The translations under genes were made by a program, and so were the position numbers. A stretch of 8,196 nucleotides of DNA from JBOFCO01 sp051646105 (lineage in GTDB: Bacteria; Pseudomonadota; Alphaproteobacteria; Rhodobacterales; Rhodobacteraceae): the NCBI GenBank assembly GCA_051646105.1, contig JBOFCO010000043.1, forward strand, positions 1 to 8,196, in the 5' to 3' direction. Under the pieces are notes generated by a model. The model searched no databases. It was not told the DNA's origin and saw only the letters and a program-made list of their open reading frames with translations. Below, piece by piece: positions 1-6,292 of this stretch (the first letter of the stretch is position 1; each line of letters starts with the position of its first letter).

Positions 1-729
1 AGTCGTTTTGGCGCACTGGCAATGATAGGGATCGCCTTCGCGCAGATAACGTTGGGGCATCCCGTGATAGGATGCGACCAGGATGTCCGGCCTGCGATCA
101 AGCGCGGCATAGCTGCGCTCCACCGACTGTGCCAACGCCTCGATATAGGTCGCGTTCGCGAAATAGGCGGGCACGGTGCGGGTGGCGGGCTGCCACTTTT
201 CCTGCATCAGGGCGCGAAAGAACTGGTCATTGGCAGTTGCTGTCGTCGCCCCGGCATAGTGGGGATATAGCGGAAAGAAGACGATCTTTTCGCAGCCCGC
301 GGCGACCATCCGGCGCACGACTGACGGCGTGGACGGGTTGCCGTAGCGCATGCAGAAATCGACCATCACCCCATCGCCATACCGTGCGGAAACCGCGATT
401 CGCAGTTTTTCAACCTGCGCCTTGGTGATGGTCATCAGCGGGCTTTCGCCCTTGTCATGATTCCAGATCGATTTGTAGTTTGCGCCCGAGGTAAAGGGCC
501 GCTTGCCAAGGATCACGGTCTGCAAAAGCGGTTGCCATTTCCATGCCGGATAATCGATCACCCGCTTGTCGGACAGGAATTCATTCAGGTAGCGACGCAT
601 CGGCCAGTAGGTATAGCCGTCGGGCGTACCGAGATTGGCGAACAGCACGCCGATCCGCCCGCGTGGAATGGCGGGGTGATCGGCCGGAGCGTTCAGGGGG
701 CGGGCATCGCGGGCTGGCTCGTCTGTCAT
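1..729 (-). CDS. hemH: Ferrochelatase (heme synthesis), C-terminus cut by window edge
   Basis: Inserts Fe2+ into protoporphyrin IX, the last step of protoheme synthesis. The visible 243 residues start at ATG 729-727, preceded by an AGGA ribosome site (741-738). Family motifs seen: GVLFANLGTPDG near residues 27-38, the MRRYLNEFLSD segment, FFPLYPHYAG in the middle, and SYHGMPQRYLREGDPY, whose His222 matches the catalytic histidine of the SxHG motif. The protein then reads His-Cys-Gln-Cys (Cys237 and Cys239). Full-length family members have about 340-360 residues, so roughly 100 are missing beyond position 1. It follows the methyltransferase-fold gene by 50 bp on the same strand and is probably co-transcribed with it. 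Some bacterial ferrochelatases carry a [2Fe-2S] cluster; whether this one does cannot be judged without the C-terminus. The family call is secure. Confidence 0.96.
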   Translation of the reverse strand, partial: MTDEPARDARPLNAPADHPAIPRGRIGVLFANLGTPDGYTYWPMRRYLNEFLSDKRVIDYPAWKWQPLLQTVILGKRPFTSGANYKSIWNHDKGESPLMTITKAQVEKLRIAVSARYGDGVMVDFCMRYGNPSTPSVVRRMVAAGCEKIVFFPLYPHYAGATTATANDQFFRALMQEKWQPATRTVPAYFANATYIEALAQSVERSYAALDRRPDILVASYHGMPQRYLREGDPYHCQCAKTT

Positions 730-779
730 ACTGTCCGTCCTGGCTTGGCAATATCGGGATAGTCCGAAACGCGGCGGGG

Positions 780-1610
780 TCAATCGTTGTCGCTGTCGCG
801 CCCTGGTACCAAACGCAGCGCATCCGCCAGCCGGTGTGTCGCCGAACCGGGACGAAGCGGCTGGGGTTGCCCGGCGGCAGGTGCCCAGCCGGTCAGAAAG
901 ACCAGTTCGAACGTGGCAGCGACGCGATCCGTGCCGAGCGGAAAGTTCTGGCGATAGATCGCTGACGCCAGCTCGAACAATGCGCGGGGTGCGGGAATGC
1001 GTCTTCGTGCGGCAAGCGCGTTCGTTTCGCCCATCGCGCGCAGGTCGCGCATCAGTGCAATCATGTCGGCGTAGCTGACCTGCTGGCGCAGCGAATCCGC
1101 GACCGGAAGGGCAAAACCCGCGCGCTGCAAAAGACCGCCCATGTCGCGGATTTCGGCCATTGGCAGAATACGGGGGGAAAGCCCGCCTGACAGATGTGCT
1201 TCCGCCCCGGCCAGGGCTGCGCGCAGCTCATGCAGGGTCGTACCTCCGGGCATCACGCCAAGAAACAGGCCATCGGGCCGCAATGCACGCAGGCACTGCA
1301 CAAGCTGCCCGACCGGGTCGTCGGCCCAGTGCAGGGCCATGGCATGTATGACCAGATCATGAGCGCCCCGATCCAGCGCCAGTACGTCCTCATCGGGGCA
1401 GATCGTGGCATCAGGGAACCGGTCTGCCCAGAAATCGGGCCAGCCGGTGACGATGGCGGGCTTCGTAAACGTCCTGTTAACCTCTGCCAGTCTTTCCTTC
1501 ATCTCATCGGCGGCGATGCCGTGCAGAAACAGTGCCGGCCCCGCAGCCGCGGCGCGGGCCTGATTGCGACGCAAGGCAGCACGGTCGGTCAGTTGCGGCG
1601 GGCGCGACAT
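780..1610 (-). CDS. NDUFAF5/BioC-like methyltransferase-fold protein with degenerate SAM site
   Basis: A 276-residue protein of the class I methyltransferase fold. From residue 86 it closely resembles, from memory, the mitochondrial complex I assembly factor NDUFAF5: DLVIHAMALHWADDP (85-99), LRPDGLFLGVMPGGTTLHEL (110-129), GGLSPRILP (142-150), LLQRAGF (160-166) and MRDLRAMGETNAL (187-199). Human NDUFAF5 hydroxylates an arginine of NDUFS7, and the bacterial counterpart would be NuoB. The part that should hold SAM motif I (a Gly-rich DxGxGxG loop) reads KPAIVTGWPDFW (50-61) with no such loop and looks shortened. I chose ATG 1610 over the upstream TTG at 1643: MSRPPQLTDRAALRRNQARA is a typical start for the group, and the TTG start would lie inside comF. 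Its own ribosome site is weak (GGA only). hemH lies 50 bp downstream. The fold is secure; activity and substrate are not known. Confidence 0.88.
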   Translation of the reverse strand: MSRPPQLTDRAALRRNQARAAAAGPALFLHGIAADEMKERLAEVNRTFTKPAIVTGWPDFWADRFPDATICPDEDVLALDRGAHDLVIHAMALHWADDPVGQLVQCLRALRPDGLFLGVMPGGTTLHELRAALAGAEAHLSGGLSPRILPMAEIRDMGGLLQRAGFALPVADSLRQQVSYADMIALMRDLRAMGETNALAARRRIPAPRALFELASAIYRQNFPLGTDRVAATFELVFLTGWAPAAGQPQPLRPGSATHRLADALRLVPGRDSDND

Positions 1611-1631
1611 GGGCCTGATCCAGAGGAAAAC

Positions 1632-2354
1632 ATGGGTCTGCAACGGCTACTTCACATCGTCTACCCACCGCAATGCCTGTCATGCAGTGCATCCGTCGCC
1701 CAGGATTTCGGTCTTTGCGGGGCGTGCTGGCGCGATACGCCATTTGTTACCGGGCTGGTCTGTGACAAATGCGGGACGTCGCTGCCGGGGGACGATCCGG
1801 GGCATCCCGTTCACTGCGATGATTGCATGACAATAGCGCGGCCATGGCAGCAGGGGCGTGCGGCAATGATCTACCGCGACAACGGCCGCAAGCTGGTGCT
1901 GGCGCTGAAGCATGCGGACCGCACCGATCTTGCGCGCCCGGCAGCACAATGGCTTCTGAATGCGGCGCGCCCGATGCTGAACCCCGCGATGCTGGTTGCG
2001 CCGGTTCCGCTTCACTGGTCGCGGCTATTGCGCAGGCGCTACAATCAGGCGGCATTATTGTCGTCGGGTCTGGCGCGATCGTCCGGGCTGGACCACTGCC
2101 CCGATCTGCTGCTGCGTTGGCGTGACACCCAAAGCCAGGAAGGCCGTGATCGCGAAGACCGTTTCCGCAACGTCCAGGGGGCATTCCGCCTGCATACGAA
2201 GCATGCGCAGCGGATCGCCGGTCGTCATCTGCTTCTTGTGGATGACGTAATGACATCCGGTGCGACATTTGCCGCCGCTGCGGAATGCTGCCTGTCTGGT
2301 GGTGCATCCGCCGTCAGCATCCTGGCCTTGGCAAGGGTGACCAAATCGGGATGA
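1632..2354 (+). CDS. ComF-family protein: zinc-ribbon plus phosphoribosyltransferase domain
   Basis: A 240-residue member of the ComF/GntX family, whose ComFC members take part in DNA uptake during competence; the role outside naturally competent species is poorly defined. The N-terminus has four CxxC pairs (Cys15/18, 29/32, 44/47, 62/65), as expected for the double zinc-finger region. A type I phosphoribosyltransferase domain follows, with APVPLHWSRLLRRRYNQA at 123-140 and the PRPP-binding loop VDDVMTSGAT at 203-212. The start is ATG 1632, with an AGAGGA ribosome site at 1622-1627. The same frame stays open upstream to 1194, but that part is antisense to the methyltransferase gene and has no family similarity. 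It heads a plus-strand run with grxC 59 bp downstream. An enzymatic substrate has not been established for most members. Confidence 0.93.
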   Translation: MGLQRLLHIVYPPQCLSCSASVAQDFGLCGACWRDTPFVTGLVCDKCGTSLPGDDPGHPVHCDDCMTIARPWQQGRAAMIYRDNGRKLVLALKHADRTDLARPAAQWLLNAARPMLNPAMLVAPVPLHWSRLLRRRYNQAALLSSGLARSSGLDHCPDLLLRWRDTQSQEGRDREDRFRNVQGAFRLHTKHAQRIAGRHLLLVDDVMTSGATFAAAAECCLSGGASAVSILALARVTKSG

Positions 2355-2360
2355 GCCGCC

Positions 2361-2374
2361 GCGTTGCTTAACGC
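2361..2374 (+). other. Short inverted repeat after comF stop codon
   Basis: GCGTT (2361-2365) and AACGC (2370-2374) form a perfect 5-bp stem around a GCTT tetraloop, 7 nt after the comF stop. No T-run follows, so it is not a classical intrinsic terminator. It could be an RNA hairpin in the intercistronic region or chance in GC-rich DNA. It overlaps the proposed -35 box before grxC. Confidence 0.3.
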
Positions 2375-2391
2375 CGCGAAATCCCTATAGT
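2364..2391 (+). promoter_or_regulatory. Possible sigma70-type promoter before grxC
   Basis: TTGCTT at 2364-2369 and TATAGT at 2386-2391 are separated by 16 bp and lie just upstream of grxC (ATG 2414), in the 59-bp gap after comF. A start of transcription near 2398 would leave a leader of about 15 nt that still contains the AAGGA ribosome site. This could give the grxC-Nit-marR set its own promoter, apart from comF. The match is by eye only. The -35 box overlaps a small inverted repeat (2361-2374), which may be the real reason for the base pattern. Confidence 0.35.
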
Positions 2392-2413
2392 TCGCCGCAA
2401 AAGGACACGGCCC

Positions 2414-2671
2414 ATGTCAAAAATCGAAATCTATACCACTCCGTTCTGCGGCTATTGCCTTGCGGCGAAGCGGCTGCTGAACGGCAAGGGTGCCCGGTTC
2501 ACCGAAATCGATGTCAGCGCGGATCCCGATCTGCGCGCCCTGATGACGAAACGGGCAGGCGGGCGGCGCACCGTGCCGCAGATTTTTATCGACGGGCGTC
2601 ATGTCGGCGGCAGCGACGACCTGCATGCACTGGACAGGGCGGGTGATCTTGATCCGCTGCTGGCAGGGTGA
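2414..2671 (+). CDS. grxC: Glutaredoxin 3 (GrxC type), CGYC active site
   Basis: An 85-residue dithiol glutaredoxin, a cytoplasmic thiol-disulfide oxidoreductase that uses glutathione to reduce protein disulfides and glutathione-mixed disulfides. The active site is Cys12-Gly-Tyr-Cys15, inside YTTPFCGYC. TVPQIFIDG supplies the cis-proline beside the glutathione site, and GGSDDL gives the glutathione carboxylate-binding region. The length is normal for the GrxC type. The glycine replaces the more usual proline of CPYC; I recall this from other alphaproteobacteria, so it is not a defect. ATG 2414 has an AAGGA ribosome site at 2401-2405. The stop is only 3 bp before the next start, so translation of the amidase is probably coupled to it. 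Confidence 0.95.
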   Translation: MSKIEIYTTPFCGYCLAAKRLLNGKGARFTEIDVSADPDLRALMTKRAGGRRTVPQIFIDGRHVGGSDDLHALDRAGDLDPLLAG

Positions 2672-2674
2672 TCC

Positions 2675-3517
2675 ATGCGCGCGGCCCTGCTGCAACTGAA
2701 TGTCACCGATGATCCGGCGGAAAACCTGCCCCTGACCCTTGGACTGGTGCGGCAGGCGGCGGCCGGTGGCGCGGGCTTTGTGCTGACACCCGAGGTGACG
2801 AACTGCCTGTCATCGGACCGCGCGCATCAACGGCAGGTTCTTCGCCATGAGGAGGATGACCCAACGCTTGCCGGGCTGCGCGAAGAAGCGGCGCGTGCGG
2901 GAATCTGGCTGTTGATCGGATCGCTTGGTGTGCTGACCCATGATGGCGACGGACGTTTTGCCAACCGGTCTTTCCTGATAGCGCCCGATGGCGGAATTTT
3001 CGCGCGGTATGACAAGATCCACATGTTCGACGTGGATGTGACCGAAACCGAGAGCTACCGCGAATCGGCGGGCTATCGGCCGGGGGATCGTGCCGTGGTG
3101 GCGGAAACGCCTTTTGCCCGGATCGGAATGGCCGTGTGTTACGACCTGCGCTTCCCGCATCTTTTTCGTACGCTGGCAAAAGGCGGGGCAGAGGTGCTTA
3201 CCGTTCCCGCCGCTTTCAACCATCTGACGGGCGAGGCGCACTGGCATGTTCTGCTTCGCGCCCGTGCGATCGAAAATGGCTGCTATGTGCTGGCCCCCGC
3301 GCAAACCGGGCAACATGCCATGCACAATGGCCGACCACGGCAGACCTATGGCCACAGCCTTGTCGTTGCGCCCTGGGGAGAGGTTCTGGCCGATGCCGGA
3401 ACGCAGCCGGGCATCACCTATGCCGAAATTGACAGGGCCGAAGTCGCCCGCGCAAGGGCGCGCGTGCCATCGCTTTCGCATGACAGGGTCTTTGCCGCAC
3501 CGGGACAGCCGTCATGA
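2675..3517 (+). CDS. Nit-type carbon-nitrogen hydrolase, probable deaminated glutathione amidase
   Basis: A 280-residue member of the nitrilase superfamily, Nit branch. The catalytic triad is visible: Glu40 in LTPEVTN, Lys114 in RYDKIHMFDVD, and Cys155 in GMAVCYDLRFP. Other family segments are YRESAGYRPG (128-137), PAAFNHLTGEAHW (178-190) and LLRARAIENGCYV (193-205). Members of the Nit1 group hydrolyse deaminated glutathione, a side product of transaminases, to 2-oxoglutarate and Cys-Gly; another branch (Nit2) acts on omega-amidated 2-oxo acids. The DKIHMFDVDV segment and the place directly behind glutaredoxin favour the first, but this is inference. The start lies 3 bp after the grxC stop, and an AGGGTGA ribosome site overlaps that stop. 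The C-terminus overlaps marR by 4 bp. The family is certain, the substrate probable. Confidence 0.93.
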   Translation: MRAALLQLNVTDDPAENLPLTLGLVRQAAAGGAGFVLTPEVTNCLSSDRAHQRQVLRHEEDDPTLAGLREEAARAGIWLLIGSLGVLTHDGDGRFANRSFLIAPDGGIFARYDKIHMFDVDVTETESYRESAGYRPGDRAVVAETPFARIGMAVCYDLRFPHLFRTLAKGGAEVLTVPAAFNHLTGEAHWHVLLRARAIENGCYVLAPAQTGQHAMHNGRPRQTYGHSLVVAPWGEVLADAGTQPGITYAEIDRAEVARARARVPSLSHDRVFAAPGQPS

Positions 3518-3957
3518 GCGAGGCTGAGGATTCGCTGGCGACGGCACTGTTTTCCGAAATGTTCATGGCTGACCAGCTGGCCCGCAACCGTGTTTCGAAA
3601 GCCCTGCCCAAAGGGATGGAGATTTCGCATTTCTCGGTGCTGAACCATCTTGCCCGCACGCAGGAGGAACGCACCCCGGCGCAGCTTGCCAAGATGTTCC
3701 ACGTTACCCGCGGGGCAATGACCAATACCCTGTCGAAGCTGGAATGGGCGGGCCATATCCATATCCGTCCCGACTGGGACGACGCGCGGCGCAAGTTCGT
3801 GTCCATCAGCCCCGCAGGCAGGGCCGCGCGCAATGCAGCGCTGGCATCCATCATGCCGGTTATGGGCGATGTGGTGAAATCCATCGGCCCGGAACGTGTC
3901 CGGGCAACACTGCCGGTCCTGCGGGAATTGCGTGGCCGGCTGGAAGAGGAAAGCTGA
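3514..3957 (+). CDS. MarR-family transcriptional regulator
   Basis: A 147-residue winged-helix regulator. The recognition region runs TPAQLAKMFHVTRGAMTNTLSKLE (about residues 54-77), followed by the wing with the family signature DWDDARRKFVSISPAG (87-102). The flanking helices (residues 5-30 and 105-145) would form the dimer interface. MarR proteins usually repress nearby genes and release DNA when they bind small phenolic ligands or are oxidised. This protein has no cysteine in its 147 residues, so direct cysteine-based redox sensing is unlikely. Its ATG overlaps the stop of the amidase gene (ATGA, 3514-3517), so it is translated with grxC and the amidase and may control them. No operator was recognised. 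The family is secure; ligand and targets are unknown. Confidence 0.92.
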   Translation: MSEAEDSLATALFSEMFMADQLARNRVSKALPKGMEISHFSVLNHLARTQEERTPAQLAKMFHVTRGAMTNTLSKLEWAGHIHIRPDWDDARRKFVSISPAGRAARNAALASIMPVMGDVVKSIGPERVRATLPVLRELRGRLEEES

Positions 3958-3978
3958 AACCACGCATCGGAAACGAAG

Positions 3979-3995
3979 CGGGCACCTTGCGCCCG
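3979..3995. other. Short hairpin in the marR/ubiG convergent gap
   Basis: CGGGC (3979-3983) and GCCCG (3991-3995) form a 5-bp stem with a 7-nt loop in the 63-bp gap between the converging marR and ubiG genes. On the minus strand it is followed by CTTCGTTTCC, a poor T-tract. It may assist termination of ubiG transcription; the evidence is weak. The rest of the gap shows nothing else of note. Confidence 0.25.
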
Positions 3996-4013
3996 AAAAG
4001 ATATCTGAACAGA

Positions 4014-4026
4014 CCCTGTTTCAGGG
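4014..4026. terminator. Possible hairpin terminator overlapping ubiG stop
   Basis: CCCTG (4014-4018), loop TTT, CAGGG (4022-4026) is a perfect 5-bp inverted repeat that includes the ubiG stop codon (4021-4023). Read on the plus strand, as marR transcripts would be, CTTTACG follows; read on the minus strand, TCTGTTC follows. Neither is a full T-run, so this is at best a weak two-way terminator between convergent genes. Confidence 0.3.
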
Positions 4027-4761
4027 CTTTACGCTGGCTGTCACATAGTTCACCGAAAGATCGCGGTCCGACAGCGACCACGACCACGCGACGGGGTTGA
4101 ACACGAAACCCTTCCGGTCCACCGGATCAAGCCCCGCCTGACGGATCATCGCGTAAAGCTCGTCCGGCGTGATGAACTTTGCCCAGTCATGCGTTCCTTT
4201 CGGCAACCAGCGCATGACCCATTCCGCGCCGACAATCGCCATCATGAAGCTTTTCGGATTACGGTTCAGCGTGGAACAGATCATCAGGCCGCCGGGTCTC
4301 AGCAGGGTCTGGCAGGTGGTCAGAAACCCTTGCGGGTTGGCGACGTGTTCGATCACCTCCATGTTCAGGACCACGTCAAAGATTTCCCCCTGCGCCGTAA
4401 GATCTTCGGCGGCACAATGGCGGTAATCGATCGCCAGCCCCATCTGCTCGGCATGAAGCCGCGCGACGGGAATATTGCGTTCGGCGGCGTCGGCACCCAG
4501 AACGCTGGCACCCAGCCGTGCCATCGGTTCGGAAAGCAGACCACCTCCACAGCCAATATCCAGAATGCGCAATCCGGCAAAGGGCTGTGCCGCCTTGAGA
4601 TCGCGGTCGAATTCCGCGGCGATCTGGCTGCTGATATAGTCCAGCCGACAGGGGTTCAGCATATGCAGCGGCTTGAACTTGCCTTCCGGATTCCACCATT
4701 CGGCGGCCATCGCCTGAAATTTCGCGATTTCGGCAGGATCTTTCGTGTCGGCCAACGTCAT
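4021..4761 (-). CDS. ubiG: Ubiquinone biosynthesis O-methyltransferase UbiG
   Basis: A 246-residue SAM-dependent methyltransferase that carries out both O-methylations in ubiquinone synthesis. Seen: AAEWWNPEGKFKPLHMLNPCRLDYI (split as AAEWWNPEGKF and PLHMLNPCRL, about 19-40), SAM motif I LDIGCGGG (67-74), the motif II acidic residue in GADAAERN (89-96), FDVVLNMEVIEHV (128-140), LRPGG (154-158) and STLNRN (163-168). The frame continues upstream to another ATG at 4821, giving 266 residues. I chose 4761 because it has a GGGAAA ribosome site and gives the usual family length, while the upstream ATG has no ribosome site and would overlap the pip start. It converges with marR and diverges from pip. 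The identification is secure. Confidence 0.96.
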   Translation of the reverse strand: MTLADTKDPAEIAKFQAMAAEWWNPEGKFKPLHMLNPCRLDYISSQIAAEFDRDLKAAQPFAGLRILDIGCGGGLLSEPMARLGASVLGADAAERNIPVARLHAEQMGLAIDYRHCAAEDLTAQGEIFDVVLNMEVIEHVANPQGFLTTCQTLLRPGGLMICSTLNRNPKSFMMAIVGAEWVMRWLPKGTHDWAKFITPDELYAMIRQAGLDPVDRKGFVFNPVAWSWSLSDRDLSVNYVTASVKP

Positions 4762-4819
4762 GTCGATTTCCCGGCTTCTGCCCGTGGCGGGGGCGTTCGA
4801 TGCGTTATATAGGATAAGC
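4762..4819. promoter_or_regulatory. Divergent ubiG/pip promoter region
   Basis: These 58 bp separate the starts of ubiG (minus) and pip (plus) and should hold promoter elements for one or both. The only AT-rich core is TTATATA at 4805-4811. Read on the minus strand it is CTATATAAC and fits a -10 box for ubiG, though the -35 would then lie within the first codons of pip and no good hexamer is seen there. Read on the plus strand it is too close to the pip ATG for a leader that keeps the AGGA ribosome site. Position is well supported, exact boxes are not. Confidence 0.4.
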
Positions 4820-5788
4820 ATGGACAGGAACGCAGGCCAAAAGCGCGCAGGCGAACAGCTTTATCCGATGATCGATCCGTTCGACCAGCGCATGCTGGAC
4901 ACGGGCGAAGGCCATTTCATCTATGTCGAACAGTGCGGAAATCCTTCTGGCCTGCCGGTAATCGTGTTGCATGGCGGGCCGGGTGGGGGCTGTTCGCCCG
5001 CGATGCGCCGTTATTTCGACCCGCAGGTTTACCGGATCGTGCTGTTCGACCAGCGCGGTTGCGGGCGGTCGCGGCCCCATGCCAGCGTTCAGGCCAACAC
5101 GACATGGCATCTGGTCGCGGATATCGAAAGGATACGTTCCCTGCTGGGGATCGGGTCGTGGATGGTGTTTGGCGGCAGCTGGGGTGCGACGCTGGCACTG
5201 CTTTATGCACAGACCCACCCGGAACGGGTGCGCCATCTGATCCTTCGCGGTGTTTTCCTGATGACGCGGGCGGAACTCGACTGGTTCTATGGCGGCGGCG
5301 CCGGGCGGTTCTGGCCCGATCTCTGGCGTGAATTCGTGGCACCGATCCCGGAAGGTGAACGCGGAAACCTGATCGCGGCCTATCATCGCAGGCTGTTTTC
5401 CGGCGATCTGCTTTCGGAAACCCGCCATGCCAGGATTTGGGCCGGGTGGGAAAATGCGCTGGCTTCCGTCGATTCTGTCGGACAGATGGGGGAAAGTCCG
5501 GCCGACTATGCCCGCGCCTTTGCCCGACTGGAAAACCACTATTTCCACAATGCCGGTTTCCTGGACCGCGATGGCCAGATCATGCAGGATTTGCCGCGCA
5601 TACAGGACATTCCTGCGACCATCGTGCAGGGACGATTCGATATGATCTGCCCACCGGAATCCGCCTGGAAACTGGCGCAGAACTGGCGTCGTGCGTCGCT
5701 GCGGATGATCCCGGTGGCCGGGCACGCTCTTTCGGAACCAGGCATCACTGCGGAACTTGTCAGGGTGATGGACAGTTTGCGTATGTAA
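4820..5788 (+). CDS. pip: Prolyl aminopeptidase (proline iminopeptidase), alpha/beta hydrolase
   Basis: A 322-residue serine peptidase of the alpha/beta-hydrolase fold (family S33) that removes N-terminal proline from peptides; the lack of a signal peptide suggests a cytoplasmic location. The oxyanion-hole motif HGGPGGG is at 51-57, FDQRGCGRSRPH at 76-87, the nucleophile elbow GGSWG at 118-122 (Ser120), GRFD with the acid Asp274, and GHALSEPG with His302. NTTWHLVADIERIR at 93-106 is typical of this family and separates it from general hydrolases. I chose ATG 4820 because AGGA lies at 4811-4814 and the product starts at the usual place. The frame is open 25 codons further upstream, but that part runs antisense to the ubiG start. 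tspO follows 33 bp downstream on the same strand. Confidence 0.95.
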   Translation: MDRNAGQKRAGEQLYPMIDPFDQRMLDTGEGHFIYVEQCGNPSGLPVIVLHGGPGGGCSPAMRRYFDPQVYRIVLFDQRGCGRSRPHASVQANTTWHLVADIERIRSLLGIGSWMVFGGSWGATLALLYAQTHPERVRHLILRGVFLMTRAELDWFYGGGAGRFWPDLWREFVAPIPEGERGNLIAAYHRRLFSGDLLSETRHARIWAGWENALASVDSVGQMGESPADYARAFARLENHYFHNAGFLDRDGQIMQDLPRIQDIPATIVQGRFDMICPPESAWKLAQNWRRASLRMIPVAGHALSEPGITAELVRVMDSLRM

Positions 5789-5803
5789 GGGCCTGTTTGG
5801 CCC
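5789..5803 (+). other. Intercistronic hairpin between pip and tspO
   Basis: GGGCC (5789-5793), loop TGTTT, GGCCC (5799-5803) form a perfect 5-bp all-GC stem starting at the base after the pip stop codon. It ends 7 nt before the GGAG ribosome site of tspO (5811-5814). No T-run follows, so it is unlikely to end transcription by itself. It may stabilise the upstream message or tune tspO expression, or be chance. Confidence 0.4.
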
Positions 5804-5821
5804 GAGGACGGGAGTAGCAGG

Positions 5822-6289
5822 ATGGACTGGCAGATTTTCGGCACCTATCTGGCGGCAGCGGCAGTTGCAGGCGCAACGGGAGTGATCTTTCGCCCCGGTC
5901 CCTGGTATGAACGACTGATCAAACCTACATGGACCCCGCCCAACCGTGTCTTCCCTTTGGTCTGGACGGCGCTTTACGTTCTTATGGCCTATGTCGCGGC
6001 GCGCCTTGCGCTCTTGCCGGGTACGGCATTCATCATGGCTTTGTGGGCTTTGCAGATCGTGTTGAATGCCGTCTGGTCAGGCGTTTTCTTCGGGGCCCGC
6101 AGGATGGGTCTGGGGATGGCAGTCATCGCCATGCTTTGGGTCGTGATCGCGGTTTTCATTGTCAACACATGGCCGGTCGACTGGCTGGCGGCGCTGTTGA
6201 TGGTGCCCTATCTGATCTGGCTTTCCCTGGCTTCGGCTTTGAATTTCTGGATCTGGGCCAAGAACCCCGGTGCCAGCGCGACGGACTGA
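5822..6289 (+). CDS. tspO: TspO/MBR family tryptophan-rich membrane protein
   Basis: A 155-residue integral membrane protein of the TspO family, related to the mitochondrial translocator protein. Family members bind tetrapyrroles and, in Rhodobacter, the homologue affects photosynthesis and porphyrin-related gene expression. Five membrane helices fit the hydrophobic stretches near residues 5-23, 43-64, 70-91, 96-115 and 120-143. Signature segments: PWYERLIKPTWTPPNRVFP (27-45), LNAVWSGVFFG (81-91) and PYLIWLSLASALN (129-141). Tryptophans are frequent, as is usual. ATG 5822 has GGAG at 5811-5814. It probably shares a transcript with pip. It ends 9 bp before the convergent hydantoinase-like gene. 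hemH lies in the same 8-kb window but is not in the same operon. Family secure, exact role inferred. Confidence 0.95.
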   Translation: MDWQIFGTYLAAAAVAGATGVIFRPGPWYERLIKPTWTPPNRVFPLVWTALYVLMAYVAARLALLPGTAFIMALWALQIVLNAVWSGVFFGARRMGLGMAVIAMLWVVIAVFIVNTWPVDWLAALLMVPYLIWLSLASALNFWIWAKNPGASATD

Positions 6290-6292
6290 AAA

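Noticed and set aside
1464..1483. A GTAAA...GTTAAC pair resembling a CtrA box
   Set aside because: Spacing and the first half-site do not match TTAA-N7-TTAA, and it lies inside the methyltransferase-fold coding region.
1194..1631. N-terminal extension of the comF frame by 146 codons
   Set aside because: The extension is antisense to the methyltransferase-fold gene; the ATG at 1632 has a strong ribosome site and gives the normal ComF length.
4189..4812. A 207-codon plus-strand frame opposite ubiG
   Set aside because: It has no recognisable domain or ribosome site, and ubiG on the other strand is certain.
4762..4821. Alternative upstream start of ubiG at 4821 sharing CATG with the pip start
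   Set aside because: There is no ribosome site before it, and the 20 extra residues are not part of the UbiG family; ATG 4761 has both in its favour.
4805..5725. A long open frame (306 codons) on the minus strand antisense to pip
   Set aside because: It lies opposite a gene with a complete catalytic triad, its protein shows no family motif, and long antisense frames are expected in GC-rich DNA.
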